A stretch of 64,000 nt of DNA. Origin: Polyodon spathula. Its lineage: Eukaryota > Chordata > Actinopteri > Acipenseriformes > Polyodontidae. Within the stretch, counting starts at the first letter, position 1; each line of letters starts with the position of its first letter. This document shows, piece after piece, positions 47,604-57,536 of the stretch. The DNA lies in assembly GCF_017654505.1 (NCBI RefSeq), contig NC_054535.1, positions 47,191,848-47,255,847 of the forward strand, given 5' to 3'. A program made the position numbers and the translations under genes. The notes beneath the pieces are model-generated. The model did not search any database, had not been told where the DNA came from, and saw only the letters and a program-made list of their open reading frames with translations.

Positions 47604-49527
47604 AAAGTCAAAGACTATTCAACCTAATATTCATAGGGGGAGGAGGTGCAGCACAGAGAGAAGAGGCTTTGCAGTGACCAGCAGCAGTTATAGTTTTCAA
47701 ATCCTGCCACTGATGAATATAACCATGTTACAGTTTCTGTCTAACACACGCTTTGTGGTTTAACTCTGTATTGCAGGGGTTGGGGCCACGGTCTACAGAC
47801 TGCCCTCACTACTCAGTACCATCAAAACATAGTCTGCTGAACTGTGCCACATAATGAGTAAATACAAAAGGCTGGAAATAAAGCTCCACTGATTAGCTAA
47901 GAGCTAAAATTACAAAAAGAAGTTAAAAAGTGCATCCTCTCTTTTACTAAAATTCAAAATGTGATAATAAAATAAATAGTGATTGTTAAAATATTGTGGT
48001 TAGAGATTACTTACAAAATACCTTACGCCAATTCTGAATTACCACTGATCATTTCACTCTGATCATTACCCTAAGAATATTAATGTTTAACCAGGAATCA
48101 ATCAATTTAGACAAACCACTATTTAGACATTTTTTCAACAAGTTACCAAACTTAGGATCTAACATTTTTGTTACCTAAAAAGTGACAGTACTACATACTT
48201 CTGACTAACAATTTTGTGGTATTCAGTAATTTTTAATAAGGAGGTGTCTCTATCTTCCCTATCAAAAATACCAGAGGACTAAATATATAGTTAAAGGGCA
48301 GCAATATTGAGATCTGCTTCTGATAGACAATTAAAATAAACCCCAAATCCCTAGCCCAGCATCACTCAATGTCACTGCAAACAATCACCCAACACAATTG
48401 CTTTTGCATGCAAGGCATTTGGAAATAATTTATGTCTAACATATACATTTACCAAGGCTGTAGCCAGTTATATATTCTCTATAGGAAATTAATTTATTAA
48501 AGAAAATAGGGACATTTATACTGTAGAACACATTTTTGCTGGGCTGGCCCATGTAGTTAGATTCACACTGGACTGCATTACCGTTGTTTTGTGAAAGCAG
48601 TTTGACAGGTCAAAATAACAGGTCATTTTCAGTGTTTCCATAAAATACTGCAGTTTGGATATTTATGAAATGTTCTTTACTCAAATACCATTTTAATTCC
48701 AAAAGCTTAAAGATTCACAGGGTCTGAACTATTTTAATACCAAATCAAGGACTCATTTTTATCCAATCAGGACAGGTTTATTAAAAACTATATGGAAATG
48801 TATTTGTTATGGTAGGCCTACAGGTAGTGTTTCTAATGCTATTTCAACAATATACATGGACAGCAATAGCTATTAATGCATTAAATATATGAAACTACAT
48901 CCTGGGCTCCATGCCAAACTCTCTGAAAACAAGACCCATCAAAATTAATTTTCAGGATGCTAAAAATGGAACTGGATTCAGACATAAATAATATACAACT
49001 ACACTGTAAAGTACTGTAATAAATAATATTCCTAATCCTCCAAAGTGAATAATACAATGTAAAAGTGATTTATTGTCTGATTATAGTATTTATGGTTAGA
49101 CTTTTGCTTAATGCAAGCTGTTACCACAATTAAGTGCCACGAGGCATTCATACATAAACATAACTCTGTCCTTTGTGCTCTGGCATATCCTTCCCCCTCA
49201 AACCCATTTTGAAAAGGCTTGAATTACAGGAATTGAGACGTCCAAGCACTTCCAGACTTACTGCATGTAAGCAAAGCCTTGCAACAGGGTTTACAGTCAT
49301 ACTGAGATGGATGGAAACACTTGGCTTTCAGCCACCAAAGTCTTTATATCCCGATGTGACCAGATACTATGAAATCTCTTGTTGAGCTTATAAAATTGCT
49401 TTGTGTTGTGAAAGTTTCCAAAACAACATCCATAGTGAAACACTTACACAGCTATATAATGTCATAGTGATTTTATTATTTGTAGTAATTGACTGATGTT
49501 ACTTTTTGGTCAGGTTCTAATCTCAAT
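47604..49527. other. Unassigned AT-rich DNA
   Basis: No gene or element recognised. The longest frame is about 70 codons. Confidence 0.45.
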
Positions 49528-49532
49528 GGGAC

Positions 49533-49932
49533 TGTAGCAGGATGGCGTCAGGAACGAGATTCCGAGCCAAACAGCTGCAGTGAAAGCGCTGTTGAGCACC
49601 TTTATTAAACAGACAAATACACCAGAACAAGCAAGCAGTGGCCACAATAAAAGATGTAAACAAAACAATGCTAAAATACACCCTGATGTCAGGATGGACA
49701 GTTACCTTCACTGACCAATACACTGCCCAGACCAGCCCAGCTTACACTCCCCTCCACACCAACCAACAAACAAAATATTTTTCCTTCATGATATACCATA
49801 TGACTGGACCTTAATTAATCATCAGTTATTAAGTTAAGGCCCCAGTCACATTCCCACATGTATTCTGGCAGGGAGGATTTTAACCCCACCCCCCCCACCC
49901 CAATTTATATTAAGGGCTTTTGCCCTGACACA
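49533..49932 (-). mobile_element. Solo LTR, 400 bp
   Basis: Bounded by GGGAC on both sides (49528-49532 and 49933-49937). On the plus strand it starts TGTAGCAGG and ends CCTGACACA. On the minus strand, AATAAAGGTGCTC near 49603 gives a poly(A) signal shortly before the U5-like end, so the LTR reads leftward. It shares the GGCAGGGAGGATTTTAACCC region with the interrupted LTR at 27552-28496. No retroelement genes are adjacent. Confidence 0.85.
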
Positions 49933-49937
49933 GGGAC

Positions 49938-51090
49938 TCATTACAATAACAGTATAACTCTTATTGTTTTGCTATTGATATTTGTATTCCAAGTATTTTT
50001 ATTTTTTTTTTCACTTCAGGTAAAGTCTATTTAACTTTGCTACAACATTCTATTTGATATAATTACTTTGTTTCCTCTTCCCATTTACTTTCTGTGTTAC
50101 TGATAGTGAGGTTATCCTGTTGCAGCAGAGGGAAATACTCCACCTTTTATTTTCACTGAAACCTTTTTATAGCATGTGATTGCCTATAACTGCTCGCTCG
50201 CATTGAGACTCTGTGCCATGTTTCATCCTTAATGTGTTAACAGCTCAAGGACAATTGAAATAAATTACTTGTTAACAAGTGACCATTTATTTTAAATACA
50301 CTTTAAATTAAAAAGTCCACTTTAACTTTACCAAGAGTTGAGAATTATTATTGAAAATATAGGTGAGTGATAGTTGTTTTAGAATTTGAAGAGTTTTCTT
50401 GACTTACCTACAGTATTGATTACCATACAAATTATTGACAAGTTTACAACTGACACTTAATTAACCTACTGGCCCATACAAATACTTGGATGATAATCCT
50501 TGATAATGTCCTATTCACTAATCATATAACAGTCAGGTCGGTTGTCATTTTATATACATTATGTCTAAATATTTTAACAAAGATTTCCTATTCAATGGTA
50601 TGTTTTCTCAAATGTCAGTAATTTGTAATCATATTAAATTCTCAGAGGTGTACAGTAAGCTCCAGGAAACAGTCCAAGTGGCCCTGTGACTTGAAGTAAT
50701 CAGATGGATCATTGTGCCTCGCTGAAGTATTGTAGTTTATTCTTTCATGGTGTTCTATTACAGAATATTCCGGAAGTGATTTGGATCAACAACAACTTTA
50801 ATTATTGTTGCATCAATATCAATAAAATTACACCTGCCAAAAACATGAGAAATTAGTAAAAAGCAAGAAAAAAATCTATGTGTCTTGATGTAAAGTTTTT
50901 ATAAACAAGCTTCTACATTTGATACCATGAGGCAGCCTGTGTTTGTGGATCTCGGCAAGCGCCCAGGAAAGGGTTCAGACAAAAGTGGGGAGTTTTGATA
51001 AACGTTTACAGTAATCATGAATTTAAATCAGAGTTCTGAGTGGGGTAAAATCAGGGAAACATTTAAATAGTGGTTGATGACATATTTTAA
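49938..51090. other. Unassigned AT-rich DNA
   Basis: Nothing recognised. Confidence 0.45.
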
Positions 51091-51099
51091 ATATCTATA

Positions 51100-51165
<66 letters not shown>
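51091..51165. repeat. (AT)n microsatellite
   Basis: About 75 bp of AT units. Confidence 0.97.
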
Positions 51166-51172
<7 letters not shown>

Positions 51173-51784
51173 AAAAAATGTTGGAGCAGATATTCAATAA
51201 AAAAAAAATGTGGAGCTGTTGTGCTACTTTGAAAATCCCATTCATGATCTGAAATGGTTTGTGTACTACTGCATGTCCTTCAGATGGTTTTACTCATTTA
51301 ACTCTGCTAATAAATTCACCTAAAAGAGAGTTTGCCATTTTAAAAGTTTGGCAACCAGTGTGACTGAAAAACAAGCATTGAGGGTTCATTAAAAAGGTCA
51401 GTTCCACAAGAGACACCCATGTTGAGAAGCTAAACAGGGTGTGAAAGAAATGTTGCCGGGTGGATATTAACTTGCGATATGGTTGGTAGAGAAAATAACA
51501 AAACTGAGTTTTCTTTAAAAGGTCAGCTTCTTATTATTTTTAGTTTTATTTATTTACGATAATAAAACTTGGTACATTTAAAAAAAAAAAAAAATTCAGA
51601 TATGGGATAAGTTTCAATATATTACAACAAGTGTCTCTAGATTAAATAAGTGGTTGCTATCTAGGCAACTGCCCAAATTTGTGTAAAGCTAACACAATGT
51701 GCAAAACTACAATTAGGGTAAAGAAAAAAAAAAACAATAGTGGCCAATCTGGGGGAAACAAGCAAACACAAAATCAGGATAAAT
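51166..51784. other. Unassigned AT-rich DNA
   Basis: Contains A-rich tracts at about 51580-51594 and 51724-51735. No gene. Confidence 0.45.
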
Positions 51785-51890
51785 ATACACTATCAAAACC
51801 AAACAGATAAAAGAAATACATAACTACACTATCAAAACCAAACACATAAACTAAATACACAGCTACATTATCAGAACCAATCAAAAACAA
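51785..51890. repeat. 39-bp tandem repeat, about 2.6 copies
   Basis: CACTATCAAAACCAAACA-type units start near 51788, 51827 and 51866 (39-bp spacing). The third copy is partial and diverged. Confidence 0.8.
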
Positions 51891-52461
51891 ATTAAATTGC
51901 AACAAGAAACCACAAGCAGCATGCAACAACTGTGTTCCCTAATCTAATTCTAGCACAAAGTTAAAAAAAAATTCAAACATTTTTAAACAGTTAAAGCACA
52001 TCCGAGGTATCCTCCCAAACAAACCTTTCCAATACAACAGGTGTTTTCAATTTATACAAATAAAAAACAGGGTGTGTCCACCAGAGAGAACCCTAACTTA
52101 ACCCCTTTTCTGCCAAACTGGCCACAGAAATTTGCCTACCAAACTAAAAATAGAAGTAATGCCTCAAGCAAAATACTTCATTCCTACAGCTGAAAATAGT
52201 GTAGTTGACAGAAGAATGTAAAAATGTTATGTTTTGAAATTCTTTGTTTGCCTTTACTATTTCATGTTATTAGGAGCAAAAGATGAGAGGAGATATTTTC
52301 AAAGCTGTCTACTCATAATTGTTATTAGCACAACTTATTTCAGAACCTACAAATGTATCTGACCAGAAATAAACAATTTGGACATTTATTGTAATTCATG
52401 AGCATTTAAGTTGGTAATCATTTTCTAATTGTAACTGGCATTTGTTCCTTTCAGAAAAAAG
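51891..52461. other. Unassigned AT-rich DNA
   Basis: Nothing recognised. Confidence 0.45.
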
Positions 52462-52690
52462 TGCTTATTATTATTAATTGTTTATTTAGCAGATCCCTTT
52501 ATCCAAGGCAACTTACAGAGACTAGGGTGTGTGAACTATGCATCAGCTGCAGAGTCACTTACAACAATGTCTCACCTGAAAGGAGGCTAAGTGACTTGCT
52601 CAGGGTCACACAATGAGTCACAATGAGTCAATGGTTGAGCAGGGACTTGAACCAGTCTGCAGTTTGATAGCTCCAAAAACAATGGCACTT
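52462..52690 (-). mobile_element. MIR-like CORE-SINE
   Basis: On the minus strand, GGTTCAAGTCCCTGCTC resembles a pol III B box. About 30 bp on, GTGTGACCCTGAGCAAGTCA and CTTAGCCTCC follow. These match the conserved core of MIR-type CORE-SINEs (GTGTGACCTTGGGCAAGTCA in mammals). The 3' part ends CTTGGATAAAGGGATCTGCT and AAATAAACAATT, an L2-LINE-like tail of the kind that lets SINEs borrow LINE machinery. A short duplication of TGACTCATTG occurs inside. The A box is not clear. This is a repeat, not a tRNA gene. Confidence 0.82.
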
Positions 52691-53394
52691 ATCAAGTTGT
52701 CAGTTTACATGTATATTGAAAAATAATTTTTCTAATCACATATTTAAATCAAAATGAATCCGAGATGCTTGGTGTAATATGACGCATTAGATTAGCGCTC
52801 TAGCTGATAATAGATTGCTAATGCAGGGCCTGTGCTGGGTTTTCAGGAATGTTGCTTGCTGTTGTATTCTTGTTGGTTGGTGTAGTGGCTGCTGTACTTT
52901 ATTTAATTTCTCCTACCTGTACAGCAGGTCCTTAAGCCTTTTTGAAACCTCTTGTGAGAGCTGCTGTTTTCCAGCCTCAGATTTCATTTTCTGCAGCTGG
53001 TGCTTACGTTCTTGACTGTGCATATTCAATTAATTTAGATGGAATTTCCCCCTATATATTTTAGATTTTTACTTTAAATAATGTATTTTTTTATAGTATT
53101 TTGTTTATTTGTTGATATATTTATGCATTAAATATTAAAAAAATTAGTCATAACTTTATTTTAATTTAATCAAAACCAATGAAAACAATCCTAGATGTAT
53201 TTCTGGATACATTTGTAAATCCTTCCCCAAATACTCCCACCCTTAACATTGGCTCCTTTTACTTAAATTATTTTCAAAATAAAGTTCTAGGCATTAGAAA
53301 TCAGAATCTGTAGATTCTGTGTATTATGGAGGCTCTTCCATAATTGTACCAATTAGACCTGTCAAAGCTACTATGCAGACTTTTTTCTTTATTA
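52691..53394. other. Unassigned DNA
   Basis: Nothing recognised; it may hold older LINE sequence on its right edge. Confidence 0.4.
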
Positions 53395-53397
53395 CAA

Positions 53398-54745
53398 GAA
53401 CTGACAGAGCTAGTTGAGCATATAAGACCCACTGCACATGCTCTTGATCCCATTCCTACTAAACTATTAAAATATGTGTCACAGAGACGGCCAAAGTGGG
53501 TGGCGTCAGAACCAGGAAAAGGAATGAAATACACAGACAGGATGGATGAATTGAAATGATAATGGCGCCTGCTTGCGCCAGTTTATTGAAAAATAAACAC
53601 TTTAAACAAACAGAAACAGGACACGGCACTCCACGCCAAAATAAATAGAAAATACACAAAAACGGACTATACAGACAAACACGGTGCACAGACAGACACA
53701 CTAACAAACACGGTGAGCAGATAAATAAACAAGTATCGTGCTGGTCCCACCAGCACGCAATAGCAATTGTTTACAAATTATTTCTCCTCCTCTCTCTCCC
53801 GTTCTCCACTCACCGAACACCCCACCGCGAGTGAGTAAAACGTGCATCTATATATACTGTTGTGCTAGGATTCAATTACTAATTAATTATTCACTTGAAT
53901 CCCAGCACGAGAATTAATTATGTGCAACCTCGTGCTCACATATTAACTACTTTAAATGTACGTGAAGTGATGTACAATCCCGTGCCTAAATACAAATATA
54001 CATTTTAAACACTCTTGTTACACAGACCCATTTATATCTCGTGTACCAATTACTATACACCAACATTTAACAAACCACACGCAACATAACAGATAATATA
54101 CACAGGGCGGGCACTTTGTCACAATATGTTATTTTGTGTTTTTAATACTCGCATTTTAAAAATTATAAATGGATCATGTTCCTCCTTTATAGTTACCTTA
54201 ACACTTAAAGTAGCTGCAGTAAAGCCACTGCTCAAGAAAACTTGATAATAATTATAGGCTATTGCCCAATATAGCATATATTGTGATTGCACATAGCACT
54301 GAGACAGCCCTTGTTAGAGTATTAAATGACCTGTTGATAAGCTCGGACAGGCGTTCCCTCATTTTTAATTCTTCTAGATTTAAGTGCTGCTTTTGATACT
54401 GTGGAACATTCCATTTTATTGAATCGTCTCGAAAGCTCAGTTAGATTGGCAGAAGGTGTCTTATCTTGGTTCAAGTCTTATCTTTCCAATAGGTTTCAGT
54501 TCGTCTCTGCTGGGAAGGTGAAAGGCATGAACTTGTGTGTGGTGTTGCACAGGGCTGTATTTTAGGTCCTTTGTTATTTCCTTTACATATGTTACCTTTA
54601 GGTGACATTATCCACAGATGGAGATTAGCACCCAGGAACTATTGACCCCATATACTGCTAATCACAGTCTTAGATCACAGGATGCAGAACTTCTGATTAT
54701 TCCTAGGGTGAAAAAAAATAGTTATGTGAGGAAGGGAAGCTGGGA
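53398..54745 (+). pseudogene. L2 ORF2 reverse-transcriptase remnant
   Basis: Before the LTR, the frame reads LVEHIRPTAHALDPIPTKLL, the L2 pre-palm block. After it come ILKIINGSCSS and KVAAVKPLLKKT. Further on, across shifts, come DLSAAFDTV (palm motif A, with its Asp), [29 protein letters not shown], and the Leu-Gly-Asp-Ile end of the palm region. The YADD/FADD motif segment is missing in the deletion near 54630. NHSLRSQDAELLIIPRVKK at about 54660-54715 is from the C-terminal domain. Multiple frameshifts make it non-coding. Confidence 0.82.
53477..54123 (-). mobile_element. Solo LTR nested in L2
   Basis: Flanked by ATATG on both sides (53472-53476 and 54124-54128). It begins TGTCACAGAG and ends CTTTGTCACA on the plus strand. 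Length is 647 bp. On the minus strand a TATATATAGATGC box lies near 53855. AATAAA follows near 53590, about 260 bases downstream and shortly before the 3' end, giving a plausible U3-R-U5 order reading leftward. The L2 reading continues on both sides. No internal genes remain. Confidence 0.88.
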
Positions 54746-54975
54746 CTGTTACTGTTATTAAATCAAGATTTTTTTTTTTTTTTTTTACAAAATTGCCTTT
54801 TTATCTTCGTTTTCCTATTTTACAATCAAAACTGCATTTACTTTTGGTGCTTTTTTAAGTGCCAATTTAGTAATGCTTATTTTTTTTTTTAATAGATGTT
54901 TTTATTTTTTCTATTTTTACAAACTGACTTTTTCTCATAGTTTTTTTTTTTTTTTTTTTTATTTTACAAGTAAAC

Positions 54976-55044
<69 letters not shown>

Positions 55045-55195
55045 TTCCAATTTTATAAAATGTTTGTTTTAGACTTTTTTTAATTGTTCTATTTTTATAA
55101 ACTAACTTTTTTAGAATGAATTTCTGGTTTATTATATTTTATATTAGACGGTTTTAAATTAATGGTTTAATTGTAAAAAATAAAAAATGTGTGTG
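54746..55195. repeat. T-rich tracts and (AT)n
   Basis: T runs at about 54769-54786 and 54939-54960, and (AT)n at about 54975-55042, inside the decayed L2 copy. No coding sequence. Confidence 0.85.
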
Positions 55196-55301
55196 GCGCG
55201 CTTTGGGATCCTTGGGATGAAAGGTGCTGTGGAAATGTAAATTGTTGTTGTTGTGAATGTAGATTGATTTTATTTGACACAGAATGAAAGTATAAACCGT
55301 T

Positions 55302-55592
55302 AGGTTATGGATGTAACCCCAGTTCCCTGAAAGAGAAGATGACCACCAATCAATACATTTGGGATATGCCTGCCACAGGTCAGGAATTTACTGAGCATTT
55401 TATGTCAGAGCTGGCAATAGGCCCCTCCAAGGAGTAACATCCTTGGTCCCACTTCCAGAGGGAACAAACAGTCACTCAACGGAGCTCACTTCCTCTTTTG
55501 CATCGAACCCACGGAAGCAACTGATGCAACCTTGCAAGGTTTGGTGGTCGTCTTCTCTTTCAGGGAACCGGGGTTACATCTGTAACCTAAAG
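55302..55592. repeat. Inverted repeat with 50-bp arms (DIRS-associated)
   Basis: The left arm 55302-55351 (GGTTATGGATGTAACCCCAG...) and the right arm 55541-55592 are reverse complements with about four differences. Both include TTCCCTGAAAGAGAAG and ACCACCAA. About 190 bp lie between them. DIRS-type retroelements have inverted terminal repeats, and this one directly abuts a DIRS RT fragment, so a DIRS terminal structure or a derivative of it is likely. The arms alone could also be a MITE. Confidence 0.75.
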
Positions 55593-55599
55593 TTCCCTT

Positions 55600-55925
55600 T
55601 CAATTAGAAGACACTATTGATCCCTGTTTAAACAGGGCTAGACACTTCTGAATGGTAGCCACACTGTCGTCTGACAGGTAGGCCCGCATTGTAAGGGAGT
55701 CCAGCCGGAGTCCCAGGTAAACCATATTTTACACCAGAATTAATTGGCTTTTGGCATCGCTGAGGGTGAGACCAGGTCTTGACAGATGCTCAGTCATGAT
55801 TGCCATGTGGGCCCCTGCTCCTTCCTGTAACTGGGAACAGATCAACCAGTCGTCCAGGTAGTTCAACATCATGATCTCTTGCAGCCACAGCGGGCCTTTG
55901 TCCCAAGTAGTTCCAGTGACATTGT
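55600..55925 (-). pseudogene. DIRS-like reverse transcriptase fragment
   Basis: The minus strand reads MMLNYLDDWLICSQLQEGAG, with the RT catalytic motif YLDD at 55849-55860. This is followed by AHMAIMTEHLSRPGLTLSDA, KSQLILV, a stop, then VYLGLRLDSLTMRAYLSDD and CLALFKQGSIV. The order and wording (YLDDWLI...H...HL...GL.L...KS.L...YLGL.LDS) are those of vertebrate DIRS/Ngaro RTs and differ from LINE RTs (FADD). The sequence breaks off right after GSIV, where the inverted repeat begins. The RNase H, tyrosine recombinase and methylase-like parts are absent. Confidence 0.85.
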
Positions 55926-56436
55926 ACTAGATAAGTGACATTGTGCTAGATATTGTAATGGCTTGGAACACTGAAGGACCAATCAGCATGCAGCATTCTA
56001 ACGCTCCATTTTATAAATTAACGCAAAATGTAAAGGCACCCTATTGATTAGATCAAACATTTATGAACATTAATTATTTAAAATGTTGTATTGTACAGTA
56101 TATTTTTTTAAACATTTGAATAAACATTCACAACTTGAAAATGTAACTTTTAATATTTTGTTATTGGAATATAAAAGGTTCACCTCCACCATTTAGAAAC
56201 ATCCTGTTGCATAAAACCACACTGCTATAATCACCTGCAGGAAGAGTGGTACAGCAGAGCTTCTGTCACTCCCATGCTTTACTTTAGGCCCAACTTTGCT
56301 AATGAGCAAAGATTTACAGATTATCTTGAAAAGCGGTACCTCCTTGAAAATTCCCCATCGCTATAAAATTCAAATGGATTTTCTCTAATTTGTCTTTGTG
56401 AAACTCTTTGCTGTAAATGTAATCCCACTTTCACAG
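55926..56436. other. Unassigned DNA
   Basis: May hold more DIRS-derived sequence near 55930. Otherwise nothing is recognised. Confidence 0.4.
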
Positions 56437-56440
56437 TTAA

Positions 56441-57024
56441 CCCTTAGCGGTCCATTTATTCAGTGCTTGTTAGGCACACCAGGTCCAATTTATTTTCACA
56501 TGCACTGTTTATTTTACACTCACTGTTTATTTTTTTTTTTTTTTTCAGAGAAAAACAGGTTTAAAAGGCCCTGCATAGCAAAAGAGCATCAGTACTGCAT
56601 CTCAACCAAGCCCCACCCTTTGTTCTTTGTATTTTTCACATACATCTTTATGCATATTGCATACTGATGAATCCTCTCCTGATCACTTGTTTTATCACCA
56701 AACTCCTCAATAATGAGATCCAAGTCATTATTTTATTTTTATAACAGCTCAAAAAGCTCTGCAAATGTCTGTGATATTCGTTAAGCACTGGATGAGGAAG
56801 CAGCTATCTCCTTTGTTTGTGTCCGTGTTATCTCTGTGGTGCAGGGGCTATGTGTATTGCTCAGTTACTCCCCTTTTTTTATTTGGATTCATTCGGCTCC
56901 TATCGGTCTCACTCGGCCAATGGAATGTTTTTTCGGCTTTTTTCAGAGAAAAAAAACAACTAGAGACCTGTGCTTGACGTCTTTTGATGATGTCGGACAG
57001 GGTCCGACATCGGACTGGAAAGGG
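56441..57024. mobile_element. piggyBac-like MITE
   Basis: TTAA sits at both edges (56437-56440 and 57025-57028), the piggyBac target site. The left end CCCTTAGCGGTCC pairs with the reverse complement of the right end, CCCTTTCCAGTCC. A GTCGGAC/GTCCGAC palindrome lies just inside the right end. The 584-bp interior has no transposase. It is a non-autonomous copy. Confidence 0.72.
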
Positions 57025-57321
57025 TTAAACCTGGATTATATTTTAATCTTGGATTAGGAAATGTTTAACCTTTAGTTTGTTTTAAACAAAGATTAAATAT
57101 AAAACCTGGTTTAAAGTTGTATGCAACATGATTCAAATGTAATCTTTGATTTAATCTGGGTTCGTCGTTAATCCACTTTGGTGCAATCGGCCCTCAATCG
57201 CTTATAGTCAGACACTGAAACTATAGAAATTTTATAGAACAAGAAGGTGTGCATTAAACTCACATAATGGCTCATCTGAGGTGTTAAAAGGCCCAAGGCA
57301 AGAAACTTATGAGCATAATGC
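57025..57321. other. Spacer with diverged inverted motifs
   Basis: AAACCTGGATTA near 57028 and TAATCTGGGTT near 57153 hint at another small inverted-repeat element. Pairing is weak. Confidence 0.3.
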
Positions 57322-57364
57322 CAGACCTTCAACATGATGGACCACTTCAAATGACGAGGACTAT

Positions 57365-57457
57365 CTGTATAGACGGGATGGACTGCATTTAAATAACAAG
57401 GGAACTAGTCTACTCGGAGAAAAGATCCTCGAGCAGGTTCGGAAGCATTTAAACTAG
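57365..57457 (+). pseudogene. CR1 ORF1, C-terminal end
   Basis: Thirty codons read LYRRDGLHLNNKGTSLLGEK, about ten more residues, then a stop. DGLH supplies the Asp-x-x-His pair expected in the last block of SGNH/GDSL-type hydrolases, here the esterase domain of CR1 ORF1. The nucleophile Ser block lies upstream and is lost to 5' truncation. The stop is about 80 bp before the readable start of ORF2. Confidence 0.75.
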
Positions 57458-57536
57458 AAAGGAAGGGGGGAGAAATCAACAAAAAAACAGAAGGGAGACC
57501 GCATCAAAACAAGAACAACAACTCAGGTAAGACAAC

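Larger units (their letters stand above)
53395..55257 (+). mobile_element. L2-type LINE, deleted and interrupted
   Basis: Starts near 53398 with L2 ORF2 sequence, is split by a solo LTR (53477-54123), and continues with RT palm sequence to about 54625. It then jumps to C-terminal sequence (about 54650-54745). It ends with CTTTGGGATCCTTGGGATGA and a TTGTTGTTG tail at about 55200-55257, which is the conserved L2 3' end. About 450 bp of AT-rich and T-rich DNA, including an (AT)n tract, lie between 54745 and 55195. Confidence 0.8.

Noticed and set aside
52620..52670. tRNA-like B box
   Set aside because: Belongs to a CORE-SINE; no tRNA cloverleaf or acceptor stem can be formed.
54975..55042. TATA-rich tract as a promoter
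   Set aside because: Simple (AT)n microsatellite within a decayed LINE.
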